The notes beneath the pieces were generated by a model that was not told the origin of the DNA, did no database searches, and saw only the letters and a list, made by a program, of their open reading frames with translations. Source: Aquimonas sp044377145 (lineage in GTDB: Bacteria > Pseudomonadota > Gammaproteobacteria > Xanthomonadales > Xanthomonadaceae). From it: a stretch of DNA of 64,000 bases. The stretch lies in the NCBI RefSeq assembly GCF_044377145.1, contig NZ_JBILJQ010000009.1, positions 39,436-103,435 on the forward strand. The letters are read 5' to 3'. Below, piece by piece: positions 16,140 through 23,947 of the stretch; within the stretch, counting starts at the first letter, position 1, and each line of letters opens with the position of its first letter. The position numbers were made by a program, and so were the translations under genes.

Positions 16140-16160
16140 GCTACTTGCTGCAGCAGTAGC
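16140..16160. terminator. Weak hairpin after clpA
   Basis: Arms GCTAC/GTAGC extended by TGC/GCA with one bulged T and loop TGCA, 13 bases after the clpA stop. There is no clear T-tract; a possible terminator or attenuator ahead of the cytochrome gene. Confidence 0.3.
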
Positions 16161-16205
16161 TTGGGACTACCCTCGTCGGGTTACTGACGCGCTGGGCACG
16201 AATGA

Positions 16206-18083
16206 GTGCCCAGCGCCCTCTCGCCGGAGATCGCTGACTTGTTTCGATCCACCCACCGGTATGCGCGCGCGTGCGTCGGCGCCTGCCTGATTGCGATCTC
16301 CTCGGTGCTGCTTGCAGGCACGCCCGATTTGACCGCCCGCGGCTCGCAGCCGGGGTTGACCCATCCGCTGGAAGACTCCGGCAACTGCACCGGCTGCCAC
16401 GCGGGCGGCCCGATCGAGTTCCACTATCCGGCCACCAGCTGGAAGGGCTCGATGATGGCGAACGCCGGGCGAGACCCGGTGTTCTGGGCCGCGCTCGACG
16501 TTGCCAACGCCGACGGCGAGAGCCTCGGGGTGCCGGGCGTCGGTGATTGGTGTCTACGCTGCCATGTTCCGGAAGGCTGGTTCGGCGGCCGCGTGAGCAA
16601 GACAACCAGCGGCGGCCGGGTCGACGGCGCGGACGGCTGTCTGCTGCAGGGTGATCACGATGATCCGCCCGGCTTTGGCAATGACTACTCAGGCATCGGC
16701 TGCCATTTCTGCCACCGCGTCGAGCCCAAGGGCCCCGCAGGCGAGCCGAACTTTCTTGAGAGTGGCGACATCTGGATCGACGATCTGGCCTGCGCGACCG
16801 GTAGTGGCCCCTGCCGCGCCGGCCCCTACGACTACAGCGACGGCACCAGCCCGCCACCGCACGCGTGGAAGAAGTCCGAGCACATTTCAAGCAGCGAGAT
16901 GTGCGGCAGCTGCCACAACGTCACCTCGCCTCTCAACAATGGCGTTCCGGTGCGCACCCTGATTTCTCCAGCCGGCATAGACACCGGAATCGCGTTCCCG
17001 ATTGAACGCACCTACACGGAGTGGCTGAAGAGCGACTACGGCACGGCCCTGTTCGCAGACGGTCTCGAGGCGGTGCCGGTGCAGAATCAGCCCGGCGTGA
17101 ACGTGAAGCGCCAGCAGACCTGCCAGGACTGTCACATGGAGATCGCTCGCAGCGAAGACCCGCAAGAGCAATTCCTCGGCTGCTTCTTCGGGCCCAACCG
17201 CAACGGCAAGCTGTCGATCCACAACTTCTCCGGGGCAAATACCTGGGTTCCGAAGATTCTCAAGGGCGAGTTCCCCAGTCTGGGTCTGGATGAGGCCTTC
17301 GATCAGGCGGTGCAGTGGTCGACCGAGCTGCTGACCGAGCGCACCGCAACCATCGTGACGCGCGCGACGCGCAGCGGCGACGGTCAGGCCTTGGCCATCG
17401 AGGTTGAGGTCACCAATCTTTCAGGCCACAAGCTGCCAACCGGATACTCGGAAGGGCGGCGGATGTGGATCGAGCTTGAAGTGCGCGATGCTGGCGGCGC
17501 CGTGATATACAGCAATGGCGCGTGGAATCCGGCAACCGGTGAGCTGCAGCGCGACGCGCAGACCCGCGTCTACGAGATCAAGCAGGGCATCTGGGACCCG
17601 CAATCGGGTCAGTGCAAGATCACCGATGCGCAGGGCAGGGCGGTTTTCCATTTCGTCCGCAACAACTGCGTCGCCAAGGACAATCGCATCCCACCGCTGG
17701 GCTTCACCGGCGGCGGCGACATCGAGGTTGCGCCGGTTGCTGCCGTGTACCCGCCCGAGCGGCCGGGCTCGAATCGGCTGCGAAATGTCGATGTGGTCAG
17801 CGTGACCGCGCCGATTGCAGGCGCACAGGGCGCGCTGACCATTCGGTCGCGCCTGCATTATCAGACCGCCAGCAAGGAGTACATCGAGTTCTTGAGAGAT
17901 CAGGCCGTGGAGCGCGGATTCCCGGCAGAGAACACTCTGTGTGCCGATGGCCCGGGGCGACCGTTCGACGTCGGCCCGCAAGCCCAGAGCCGCGGTGCCT
18001 ATCTGTATTCGCTGTGGTCGAACCCCAGCTACGGCCGCTCGCCGCCGGTGATGGTGGACAGCGCGCAGGTCGTGCTGCCCTGA
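16206..18083 (+). CDS. Secreted pentaheme c-type cytochrome
   Basis: A 625-residue protein with five CxxCH heme-attachment motifs at residues 61-65 (CTGCH), 116-120 (CLRCH), 166-170 (CHFCH), 233-237 (CGSCH) and 306-310 (CQDCH), all in the N-terminal half. The signal sequence is the hydrophobic stretch around residues 22-38 after a GTG start; the N-terminal extension is long, so a later start is possible. The C-terminal half (about 350-625) is heme-free and beta-rich, with LSGHKLPTGYSEGRRMWIELEVRD, a segment I associate with multiheme cytochromes of unknown partner. It probably carries electrons in the periplasm or at the cell surface. Only 101 bp separate it from the next gene. Confidence 0.85.
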   Translation: MPSALSPEIADLFRSTHRYARACVGACLIAISSVLLAGTPDLTARGSQPGLTHPLEDSGNCTGCHAGGPIEFHYPATSWKGSMMANAGRDPVFWAALDVANADGESLGVPGVGDWCLRCHVPEGWFGGRVSKTTSGGRVDGADGCLLQGDHDDPPGFGNDYSGIGCHFCHRVEPKGPAGEPNFLESGDIWIDDLACATGSGPCRAGPYDYSDGTSPPPHAWKKSEHISSSEMCGSCHNVTSPLNNGVPVRTLISPAGIDTGIAFPIERTYTEWLKSDYGTALFADGLEAVPVQNQPGVNVKRQQTCQDCHMEIARSEDPQEQFLGCFFGPNRNGKLSIHNFSGANTWVPKILKGEFPSLGLDEAFDQAVQWSTELLTERTATIVTRATRSGDGQALAIEVEVTNLSGHKLPTGYSEGRRMWIELEVRDAGGAVIYSNGAWNPATGELQRDAQTRVYEIKQGIWDPQSGQCKITDAQGRAVFHFVRNNCVAKDNRIPPLGFTGGGDIEVAPVAAVYPPERPGSNRLRNVDVVSVTAPIAGAQGALTIRSRLHYQTASKEYIEFLRDQAVERGFPAENTLCADGPGRPFDVGPQAQSRGAYLYSLWSNPSYGRSPPVMVDSAQVVLP

Positions 18084-18184
18084 CTTCTGCGCAGATGTTT
18101 CTCTCAACGTGACGCGGAGCACGTCATCTGCCGCGAAGTCGCTACATTGTGAAAGGCTGAAGACCATTTGAATCGAGGGATGCG

Positions 18185-20224
18185 ATGCGCCAGTTGAAGT
18201 TCGTGTTGGGTTTGGTGGTCGCGCTGGGCGTGCCAGCTGCGCATGCTGTGGAAGATGTGAAGCCTGTGGCAGAGGCAAGCCAGCAATGGACAGTCTGGGG
18301 CGGCGAGCTGCGCTTCAACTGGAACCGGGACCTGATGTCCGACCTCGGTTTCCAGGTGGGCGCCGCTAGCCAGCGATTGGCTGTTGGCGACACTCCGCAT
18401 ATCGAGCGCGTTGCGTTGCGTGAAGCCGCCGGGCTTGAAATCCGGGTACGGAATTCGTTTGATTTCGCAGGCTTCGCTGGCGGACGGCTGCAGGCGCGTG
18501 GCGGCTTCGTTCTCGATTCCGCCAAGCTCACTATCGACCTGCGTGAGCTCGTGCTGCGTCCGGCCAAGGACAGTGCGCTTGGGCTGGACCTGATCGGCGC
18601 GGACGGCGAGGCCTGGTTCTACATCGATCGGCTGATGTACAAGCTGGAGGGCGGCGATTCTCCCCAGCTCAGCGTTCGCGCAATGGATCTTCGGATCAGC
18701 CCGCAGTTGGCAGCGCGCCTGGGTGATGCGCAGCTGGCCGGTTGGGTGGTTGCCGGTCTGGAAATGTACTCGCGTGTCGCAACGCCAGGCGCCGTCGTGG
18801 CCGCGCCGCAGGGCAGCAGCAAGTGGCACGGCACCGCCGCCCCGAACGGTGGGGTCTACGAGGCCGACGTGTTCATGCAGAGCTTCACCATGCAGTACAC
18901 GCGCAAGCAGGCTGCCGCGGACGGCCCCGGCGGTCAAAATGGCGGCCTGGTGGTTTTCACGCCGAGCTCGACCCTGCGCAACAACCGCGGCACCGGCAAC
19001 CTGGATGAGGCCAATCTCGCCAACCCGCTGCTCGCCACCGTCCCCGGCGACCCGCTGGGCACCAGTAGCGCGCGCTATGCGGCCGACGTTCCCTGGTACA
19101 CCAAGTTCACAGGCAACTTCGCCCCGTACTCGAACGATCAGCATCCCTACTTGATTTGGAATCTGTATCGCGTGGACGCCACCGGGCGGATCGAGCAGGT
19201 GGGGCGTTCAGGCGTCAAGCACGCTTGGCTGACCACCAATAGCCCCTGCGACATCAACCCCGGCGACAACCACGTGCTCGGCCGCGGTTGTGTCGACACG
19301 TACGGCACCGGCAACAACGACAACATCAATGATCTGGGTCCGCGCGGTGAGATCATCCCTGCAAGCGGGATCTGGGGACGGTGCGGGTCGGTCCACGACA
19401 GAAATTGTGATGGCGCGCGCGACAACGGTTCCCCGTGTTCCAACGTTGCCGGTAGCGATTGCGCGACGTTCGCCTTTCGCCTGCCGGTGCGCGAAGAGTT
19501 CATCGATACCACGACCAACGCCGGCGCGACGTACTTTGCCGAGTCCTGGTACCTCGTTCGCGATGACATCAACATCCTCAACACGATGCAGTCGAGCCCG
19601 GTCAGCTTCAACTGGACGGGTAGCGCCTGGGCCATCAACAACTCGAATCCCCTGCGACTGGGTCCCGCCCTCGGTCGCTGGGTCGCGCCCGGCACTGCTC
19701 AGCCCAACGAACGCAGCGTCGACGTCAAGACAGCCGAGGGAAATCTGCGCGTAGCGCTGCGGGTGAACGACCTCGGCAATGGCCAGTACCGCTACGACTA
19801 TGCTGTGATGAACCTCGACTTCGCGCGTGCTGTGACCGAGGGCGCCGAGCCCAATCTGCGGGTGTTGCGCAATAACGGCTTCAACCGATTTGAGTTGTCG
19901 TTCCCGGCTGCGGCGAATCTGGTGTCCACCGAGTTCGCTGACGGCGATGGCGATGCCAACAACAACTGGGCCGCCACTCGCGTGGGTTCAAGCATTGTGT
20001 GGGCGGCGACTGGCACCTCGACCGCGCCGGTCAACCCGCTGAACTGGGGCACGATGTTCCGGTTCTCGGTGACCACCACTGAGGCGCCGCAGTCAGGCAG
20101 CAGTGCGCTGGGTGTTGCCGAAGTGGGTTCGCCTGCGTCCGTTAGCGTCCTTGGCCTGCTGGTACCCGGTGTAACCAGCACCAGCCCCGACAGCGTGTTC
20201 TCGGACGGGTTCGAAACGCCGTAA
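18185..20224 (+). CDS. Large secreted protein with C-terminal SDGFE-type tail, unknown function
   Basis: A 679-residue protein with a clean Sec signal peptide (MRQLKFVLGLVVALGVPAAHA). The body is beta-rich with many Asn, Asp and Thr and several cysteine pairs in a central segment (CDINPGDN, GRCGSVHDRNCDG, CSNVAGSDC). The chain ends SVFSDGFETP, a short acidic-aromatic tail I recall on exported proteins of the Xanthomonadales. No catalytic motif was recognised. It lies 101 bp after the pentaheme cytochrome in the same direction with GAGGG before its ATG, so the two may work together; that is inference from position. Confidence 0.72.
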   Translation: MRQLKFVLGLVVALGVPAAHAVEDVKPVAEASQQWTVWGGELRFNWNRDLMSDLGFQVGAASQRLAVGDTPHIERVALREAAGLEIRVRNSFDFAGFAGGRLQARGGFVLDSAKLTIDLRELVLRPAKDSALGLDLIGADGEAWFYIDRLMYKLEGGDSPQLSVRAMDLRISPQLAARLGDAQLAGWVVAGLEMYSRVATPGAVVAAPQGSSKWHGTAAPNGGVYEADVFMQSFTMQYTRKQAAADGPGGQNGGLVVFTPSSTLRNNRGTGNLDEANLANPLLATVPGDPLGTSSARYAADVPWYTKFTGNFAPYSNDQHPYLIWNLYRVDATGRIEQVGRSGVKHAWLTTNSPCDINPGDNHVLGRGCVDTYGTGNNDNINDLGPRGEIIPASGIWGRCGSVHDRNCDGARDNGSPCSNVAGSDCATFAFRLPVREEFIDTTTNAGATYFAESWYLVRDDINILNTMQSSPVSFNWTGSAWAINNSNPLRLGPALGRWVAPGTAQPNERSVDVKTAEGNLRVALRVNDLGNGQYRYDYAVMNLDFARAVTEGAEPNLRVLRNNGFNRFELSFPAAANLVSTEFADGDGDANNNWAATRVGSSIVWAATGTSTAPVNPLNWGTMFRFSVTTTEAPQSGSSALGVAEVGSPASVSVLGLLVPGVTSTSPDSVFSDGFETP

Positions 20225-20360
20225 AGGCGCGACACCCTGTGCTCAACGCAGGAGTCTGGCCTCGATGGCTGGGCTCCTGCGGGGCGTTGTCGACATGGTT
20301 GGGAGATCGATTGATCTCGGCGCGCCGCATGCTCAATCACGAAAACCCCGAGACGACAAA

Positions 20361-20385
20361 AGCCCGACCTTGACCAGGCCGGGCT
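20361..20385 (-). terminator. Terminator for infA
   Basis: Arms AGCCCG/CGGGCT extended by two more G-C pairs past one mismatch. On the minus strand the hairpin runs into TTTTGTCG. It lies downstream of infA and convergent to the secreted-protein gene. The rest of 20225-20509 shows nothing else recognisable. Confidence 0.65.
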
Positions 20386-20509
20386 GTCACGCACGAGCGC
20401 GAAAGCAGATCACTCAATTTCTGATGAAGTGCGGTCAGACCGTTAGCAGCCAAGCTTTTCGCAAGCTGACCGATGTCAACCGGCCTCAACTGGAGCTGGA
20501 TCGGGGGAG

Positions 20510-20728
20510 TTACTTCATGCGGTAGGTGATGCGACCTTTGGTGAGGTCGTAGGGGGTCATTTCGACCTTCACCTTGTCACCGGTCAGGATGCGGATGTAG
20601 TTCTTGCGCATGCGACCCGAGATGTGGGCGGTGACCACGTGGCCGTTCTCAAGCTTCACGCGGAAAACAGTGTTGGGAAGTGTCTCCAACACAGTGCCTT
20701 CCATCTCGATGGAATCATCTTTGGACAT
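20510..20728 (-). CDS. infA: Translation initiation factor IF-1
   Basis: A 72-residue IF-1 of exactly the family length, starting MSKDDSIEMEGTVLETLPNT and ending KGRITYRMK. It binds the ribosomal A site during initiation. The start at 20728 matches the universal N-terminus; the in-frame extension upstream is not part of the gene. It is the last gene of the minus-strand run trxB-acetyltransferase-aat-infA, although an 87-bp gap before it leaves room for its own promoter. Confidence 0.98.
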   Translation of the reverse strand: MSKDDSIEMEGTVLETLPNTVFRVKLENGHVVTAHISGRMRKNYIRILTGDKVKVEMTPYDLTKGRITYRMK

Positions 20729-20815
20729 TCGAACTCGTCGGTAGGGGGGCGGCTGCTGCCGCGGACAAGGGGCGCATTCTGCCACGTAGGCCCGCTGCGG
20801 AGAAGCTCGGCAGTT

Positions 20816-21553
20816 TCAGTCGCTGCCGAGCGCACTGCAGGCAAGCTCGCCGAAGTGTTCAAGCCAACTGCCGGCGCCCTTGCCGCCGGTGGTCAGAGAC
20901 TGCAGGGCAGACAGAAACTGAGGGCGCGGAATCGGCGCGAAACCCAGCGAGGCGAGATGTTCCGACTCGACCTGGCCATCCAGCAGCGGCATGTCCCAGG
21001 CCTGCAGGCGCTGGCACAGGGACGCGATGACAAACTTCGAGGCACCACTGCGCAGGCTGAACATCGATTCGCCGAAGAACGTTTGACCCACGCAGATGCC
21101 GTACAGGCCGCCGATCAACTGACCGTCTTCCCAGGCTTCGATCGAATGTGCGTGCCCGCGTTGATGCAGGTCGATATAGGCGCGACGCATTGCAGGCACG
21201 ATCCAGGTGCCACGCTGGCCGCGCCGGGGCAGCCGCGCGCAGTGCTCGATCACGCTGGCGAAGTCGCGGTCTGCGGTCGCTGTCCAGCGCTGCTTGCGCA
21301 GCTCACGGCGGAAGCGGCGGCTCAGGTGCAGGGCATCGGTAGCGATAACCATGCGTGGGTCCGGGCACCACCACAGCGGCGGCTCGCCGGGCGAGAACCA
21401 TGGAAAGATGCCCTGCGCATACGCGCGCAGCAGGCGCTCGGGTTCGAGCCCGCCGCCCCAGGCCAATAGGCCGTTCGGATCACGCCACGCGCTCTCTGCA
21501 GGCGGGAACGGTGAGTCTTCCGAGGCCCCCAGTTCGGGCAGGCGCAGTCTCAC
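20816..21553 (-). CDS. aat: Leucyl/phenylalanyl-tRNA-protein transferase
   Basis: A 245-residue transferase that adds Leu or Phe to N-terminal Arg/Lys of proteins, making them ClpS/ClpAP substrates. The motif LLAWGGGLEPERLLRAYAQGIFPWF with WWCPDPRMVI is diagnostic, followed by RRAYIDLHQRGHAHSIEAW and GQTFFGESMFS. The start taken is GTG at 21553, which overlaps the TGA of the upstream acetyltransferase gene (GTGA). It begins at the family N-terminus (RLRLPEL). A longer frame beginning at 21619 would add 22 unsupported residues. Confidence 0.94.
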   Translation of the reverse strand: MRLRLPELGASEDSPFPPAESAWRDPNGLLAWGGGLEPERLLRAYAQGIFPWFSPGEPPLWWCPDPRMVIATDALHLSRRFRRELRKQRWTATADRDFASVIEHCARLPRRGQRGTWIVPAMRRAYIDLHQRGHAHSIEAWEDGQLIGGLYGICVGQTFFGESMFSLRSGASKFVIASLCQRLQAWDMPLLDGQVESEHLASLGFAPIPRPQFLSALQSLTTGGKGAGSWLEHFGELACSALGSD

Positions 21554-22695
21554 GCAGCGGCCTCGTCGTTGCGGTATGGGCTGTGCGAAAGCAGCTCTGC
21601 GCGGTATCTCAACTGCCATTCGCGCTCACGCACGAGCGCATCGGCCACCGCGTCGTGAAACGCGGGTAGGGGCAGGTGATGGCTGGAATGGGTGACGGCT
21701 GGCAGAAAGCCGCGCGCCAGTTTGTGCTCGCCTTGTGCGCCCGGTTCGAAGCACTGCAGACCCTCGCGCAGACAGTACTCGATGCCCTGGTAGTAGCAGC
21801 ACTCGAAGTGCAGGCCGGGAATGTCCTCGAAACATCCCCAGTAGCGCCCGTACAGAGTGTTGCTGGAGCGCAGGCACACAGCTGCAGCGATGACGTCACC
21901 CGCGCGCTCGGCCAGGACCAGCACCAGACCGCGTCCGAGCCGGGTGGCCAAGTGCTGGAAGAAGCCCAGATTCAGTGCCGGATGGTTGCCCTTCTGATCG
22001 AACGTACGCGCGTACAGCTGATGCGCCGTGGCGATCTCGGCGTGGCTCGCTTCGTCGCCGTGGACGATCCGCAGCGAGACCCCGGCTGCGGCGACCTGTG
22101 CGCGCTCCTGACGGATGTTCTTGCGCTTCTTGGCCTGCAGCGTGGCAAGGAAGGCATCGAAGCTCGCGTGCCCCGCGTTGTTCCAGTGGAACTGCAGATC
22201 GGAGCGCGCCAGCCAAGCCGGTGACGCGACTTCATCCGCGCGATGGAAGTTGATGTGCGCGCTCGACAGCGAGTAGCGTCGGCAGAAATCCTGCAGCGCC
22301 TTCAGCAGGACCGCGCGAAGTTCGTTGCGACCGGCAACCAGCAGCCGCGGCCCGCTCACCGGCGAATAGGGCACCGCCACCAGCAGTTTCGGGAAGTAGT
22401 CCATACCTGCGCGGTGGTAGGCGTCGGCCCAGGCGTGGTCGAACACGAACTCGCCGTGTGAGTTGGTTTTGAGATAGGCCGGCGCCGCCGCCACCAGCTC
22501 ACCGGTCGTGGACTCGATCAGCAGGTGGTTTGGCGTCCATCCGTAACGGGGGTCCAGGCAGCCAGTCTGCTCCAGACCGCTCAGGAAGGCATGCGAGGTG
22601 AACGGGTCATCCTCACCGCGCAGTGCATCCCAGGCCGCGGGGTCGACGGCGGCGAGTTCGGTGACGAAGCGGATCTGCAGCGCCATGTGGGTCAT
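21550..22695 (-). CDS. GNAT-fold acyltransferase of the COG3146/DUF482 family
   Basis: A 381-residue protein of a family often annotated as putative peptidoglycan biosynthesis or GNAT acetyltransferase. Characteristic stretches are DPFTSHAFLSGLEQTGCL, the region around SSAHINFHRADE, FHWNNAGHASFDAFLATLQAKKRKNIRQER and RYWGCFEDIPGLHFECCYYQGIEYC. Its biochemical activity is not established. The fold resembles FemAB-type tandem GNAT domains. It is translationally coupled to aat by a 4-base overlap and sits 82 bp after trxB. Confidence 0.85.
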   Translation of the reverse strand: MTHMALQIRFVTELAAVDPAAWDALRGEDDPFTSHAFLSGLEQTGCLDPRYGWTPNHLLIESTTGELVAAAPAYLKTNSHGEFVFDHAWADAYHRAGMDYFPKLLVAVPYSPVSGPRLLVAGRNELRAVLLKALQDFCRRYSLSSAHINFHRADEVASPAWLARSDLQFHWNNAGHASFDAFLATLQAKKRKNIRQERAQVAAAGVSLRIVHGDEASHAEIATAHQLYARTFDQKGNHPALNLGFFQHLATRLGRGLVLVLAERAGDVIAAAVCLRSSNTLYGRYWGCFEDIPGLHFECCYYQGIEYCLREGLQCFEPGAQGEHKLARGFLPAVTHSSHHLPLPAFHDAVADALVREREWQLRYRAELLSHSPYRNDEAAA

Positions 22696-22743
22696 GCCTT
22701 GGAAAACGCGCCACGAGCCTGTCCAAGCGGCCGTCAGTGGACA

Positions 22744-22771
22744 GTGAGCGGGCGCAGGTGCGGCCGCTCAC
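22744..22771. terminator. Hairpin between trxB and the COG3146 gene
   Basis: GTGAGCGG and CCGCTCAC (8 bp, perfect) enclose 12 bases that themselves contain CGCA/TGCG. It lies immediately after the trxB stop. With no T-tract it may stabilise the trxB 3' end rather than terminate fully. Confidence 0.45.
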
Positions 22772-22777
22772 GCATCT

Positions 22778-23746
22778 TCAGTGCGCTTCGGCGTCGAGAA
22801 ATTTTTCCGCGTCCAGCGCCGCCATGCAGCCGAAGCCGGCGGACGTGATCGCCTGCCGATAGACCTGATCGGCGACATCGCCCGCAGCGAACACACCCGG
22901 CACCGAGGTCGCCGTCGCGCCGCCTTCGATACCGCTCTTGATCACCAGGTAGCCGTTCTTCATGTCGAGCTGGCCATCGAACAGCTGGGTGTTGGGTGCG
23001 TGACCGATAGCCACGAACACGCCGGTCAGGGCCAGATCGCGTGCCACGCCGGTATCGCGGCTTTTGATGCGCAGACCTGTGATGCCGCTGTTGTCGCCCA
23101 GGAACTCTTCAACCTCGTGGTTCCAGACGATCTCGACCTTGCCCGCCTTCTCCTTGGCGAACAGCTTGTCCTGCAGGATCTTCTCGGCGCGGAACTTGTC
23201 ACGGCGATGCACCACCGTGACCTTGCGGCAGATGTTCGACAGGTACAGGGCTTCCTCAACGGCCGTGTTGCCGCCGCCGATCACCGCGACATCCTGATCG
23301 CGGAAGAAGAAGCCATCGCAGGTCGCGCAGGCCGACACGCCGCGTCCCTTGAAGGCGTCCTCAGACGGCAGGCCCAGGTACTTGGCGGTGGCGCCGGTGG
23401 AGATGATCAGCGCATCGCAGGTGTAGACGCCGCTGTCACCGGTCAGGGTGAAGGGGCGCTTGGAGAGGTCGGCGACGTTGATGTGGTCGAACACGATCTC
23501 GGTTTCAAAGCGCTCCGCATGCGCCTGCATACGTGCCATCAGATCGGGGCCGAGCAGACCATGCGCATCACCGGGCCAGTTGTCGACTTCGGTGGTGGTC
23601 ATCAATTGGCCGCCCTGCTGCAGCCCCGTGACCAGAACCGGTTTGAGGTTGGCGCGCGCCGCGTATACGGCGGCGGTGTAGCCCGCAGGCCCGGAGCCGA
23701 GAATCAGCAGCTCACAGTGGCGGGTGGGCAGGGTGCGTGCGGTCAT
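22778..23746 (-). CDS. trxB: Thioredoxin-disulfide reductase
   Basis: A 322-residue low-molecular-weight thioredoxin reductase. The FAD-binding GSGPAG lies near residues 17-22 and the redox pair in CATC at 140-143 (SACATCDGFFFRD). The NADPH-binding GGGNTAVEEALYL follows, and GVFAAGDVADQVYRQA is near the C-terminus. It passes electrons from NADPH to thioredoxin. The start MTARTLPTRHCELLILG is directly ahead of the FAD fold; 44 upstream in-frame residues are rejected. The gene is divergent from ftsK with a 201-bp shared upstream region. Confidence 0.97.
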   Translation of the reverse strand: MTARTLPTRHCELLILGSGPAGYTAAVYAARANLKPVLVTGLQQGGQLMTTTEVDNWPGDAHGLLGPDLMARMQAHAERFETEIVFDHINVADLSKRPFTLTGDSGVYTCDALIISTGATAKYLGLPSEDAFKGRGVSACATCDGFFFRDQDVAVIGGGNTAVEEALYLSNICRKVTVVHRRDKFRAEKILQDKLFAKEKAGKVEIVWNHEVEEFLGDNSGITGLRIKSRDTGVARDLALTGVFVAIGHAPNTQLFDGQLDMKNGYLVIKSGIEGGATATSVPGVFAAGDVADQVYRQAITSAGFGCMAALDAEKFLDAEAH

Positions 23747-23947
23747 CGGAGATCTCCGCCGCGTCGGCGGCTTTGGCTGGTAGGGGACGTCTTGCAAGTC
23801 GGCAAGGATGGGGGCTGGGCTCGGAGCGTTCAAGCCGCGGAGCGCGGGAAAGGCGACCGGCGCATGCTTGCGCAGCATCCCGTACGGCGGACGAAGCCCG
23901 TGTAGAATCAGCGCTCAAGCGTAGGTTGATAAAGGACTTTCGAGCCC

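Noticed and set aside
16206..20224. Prophage or genomic island with its own mobility genes
   Set aside because: Only two genes, no integrase, transposase or flanking repeats seen, and base composition like the neighbours; kept as an accessory insert only.
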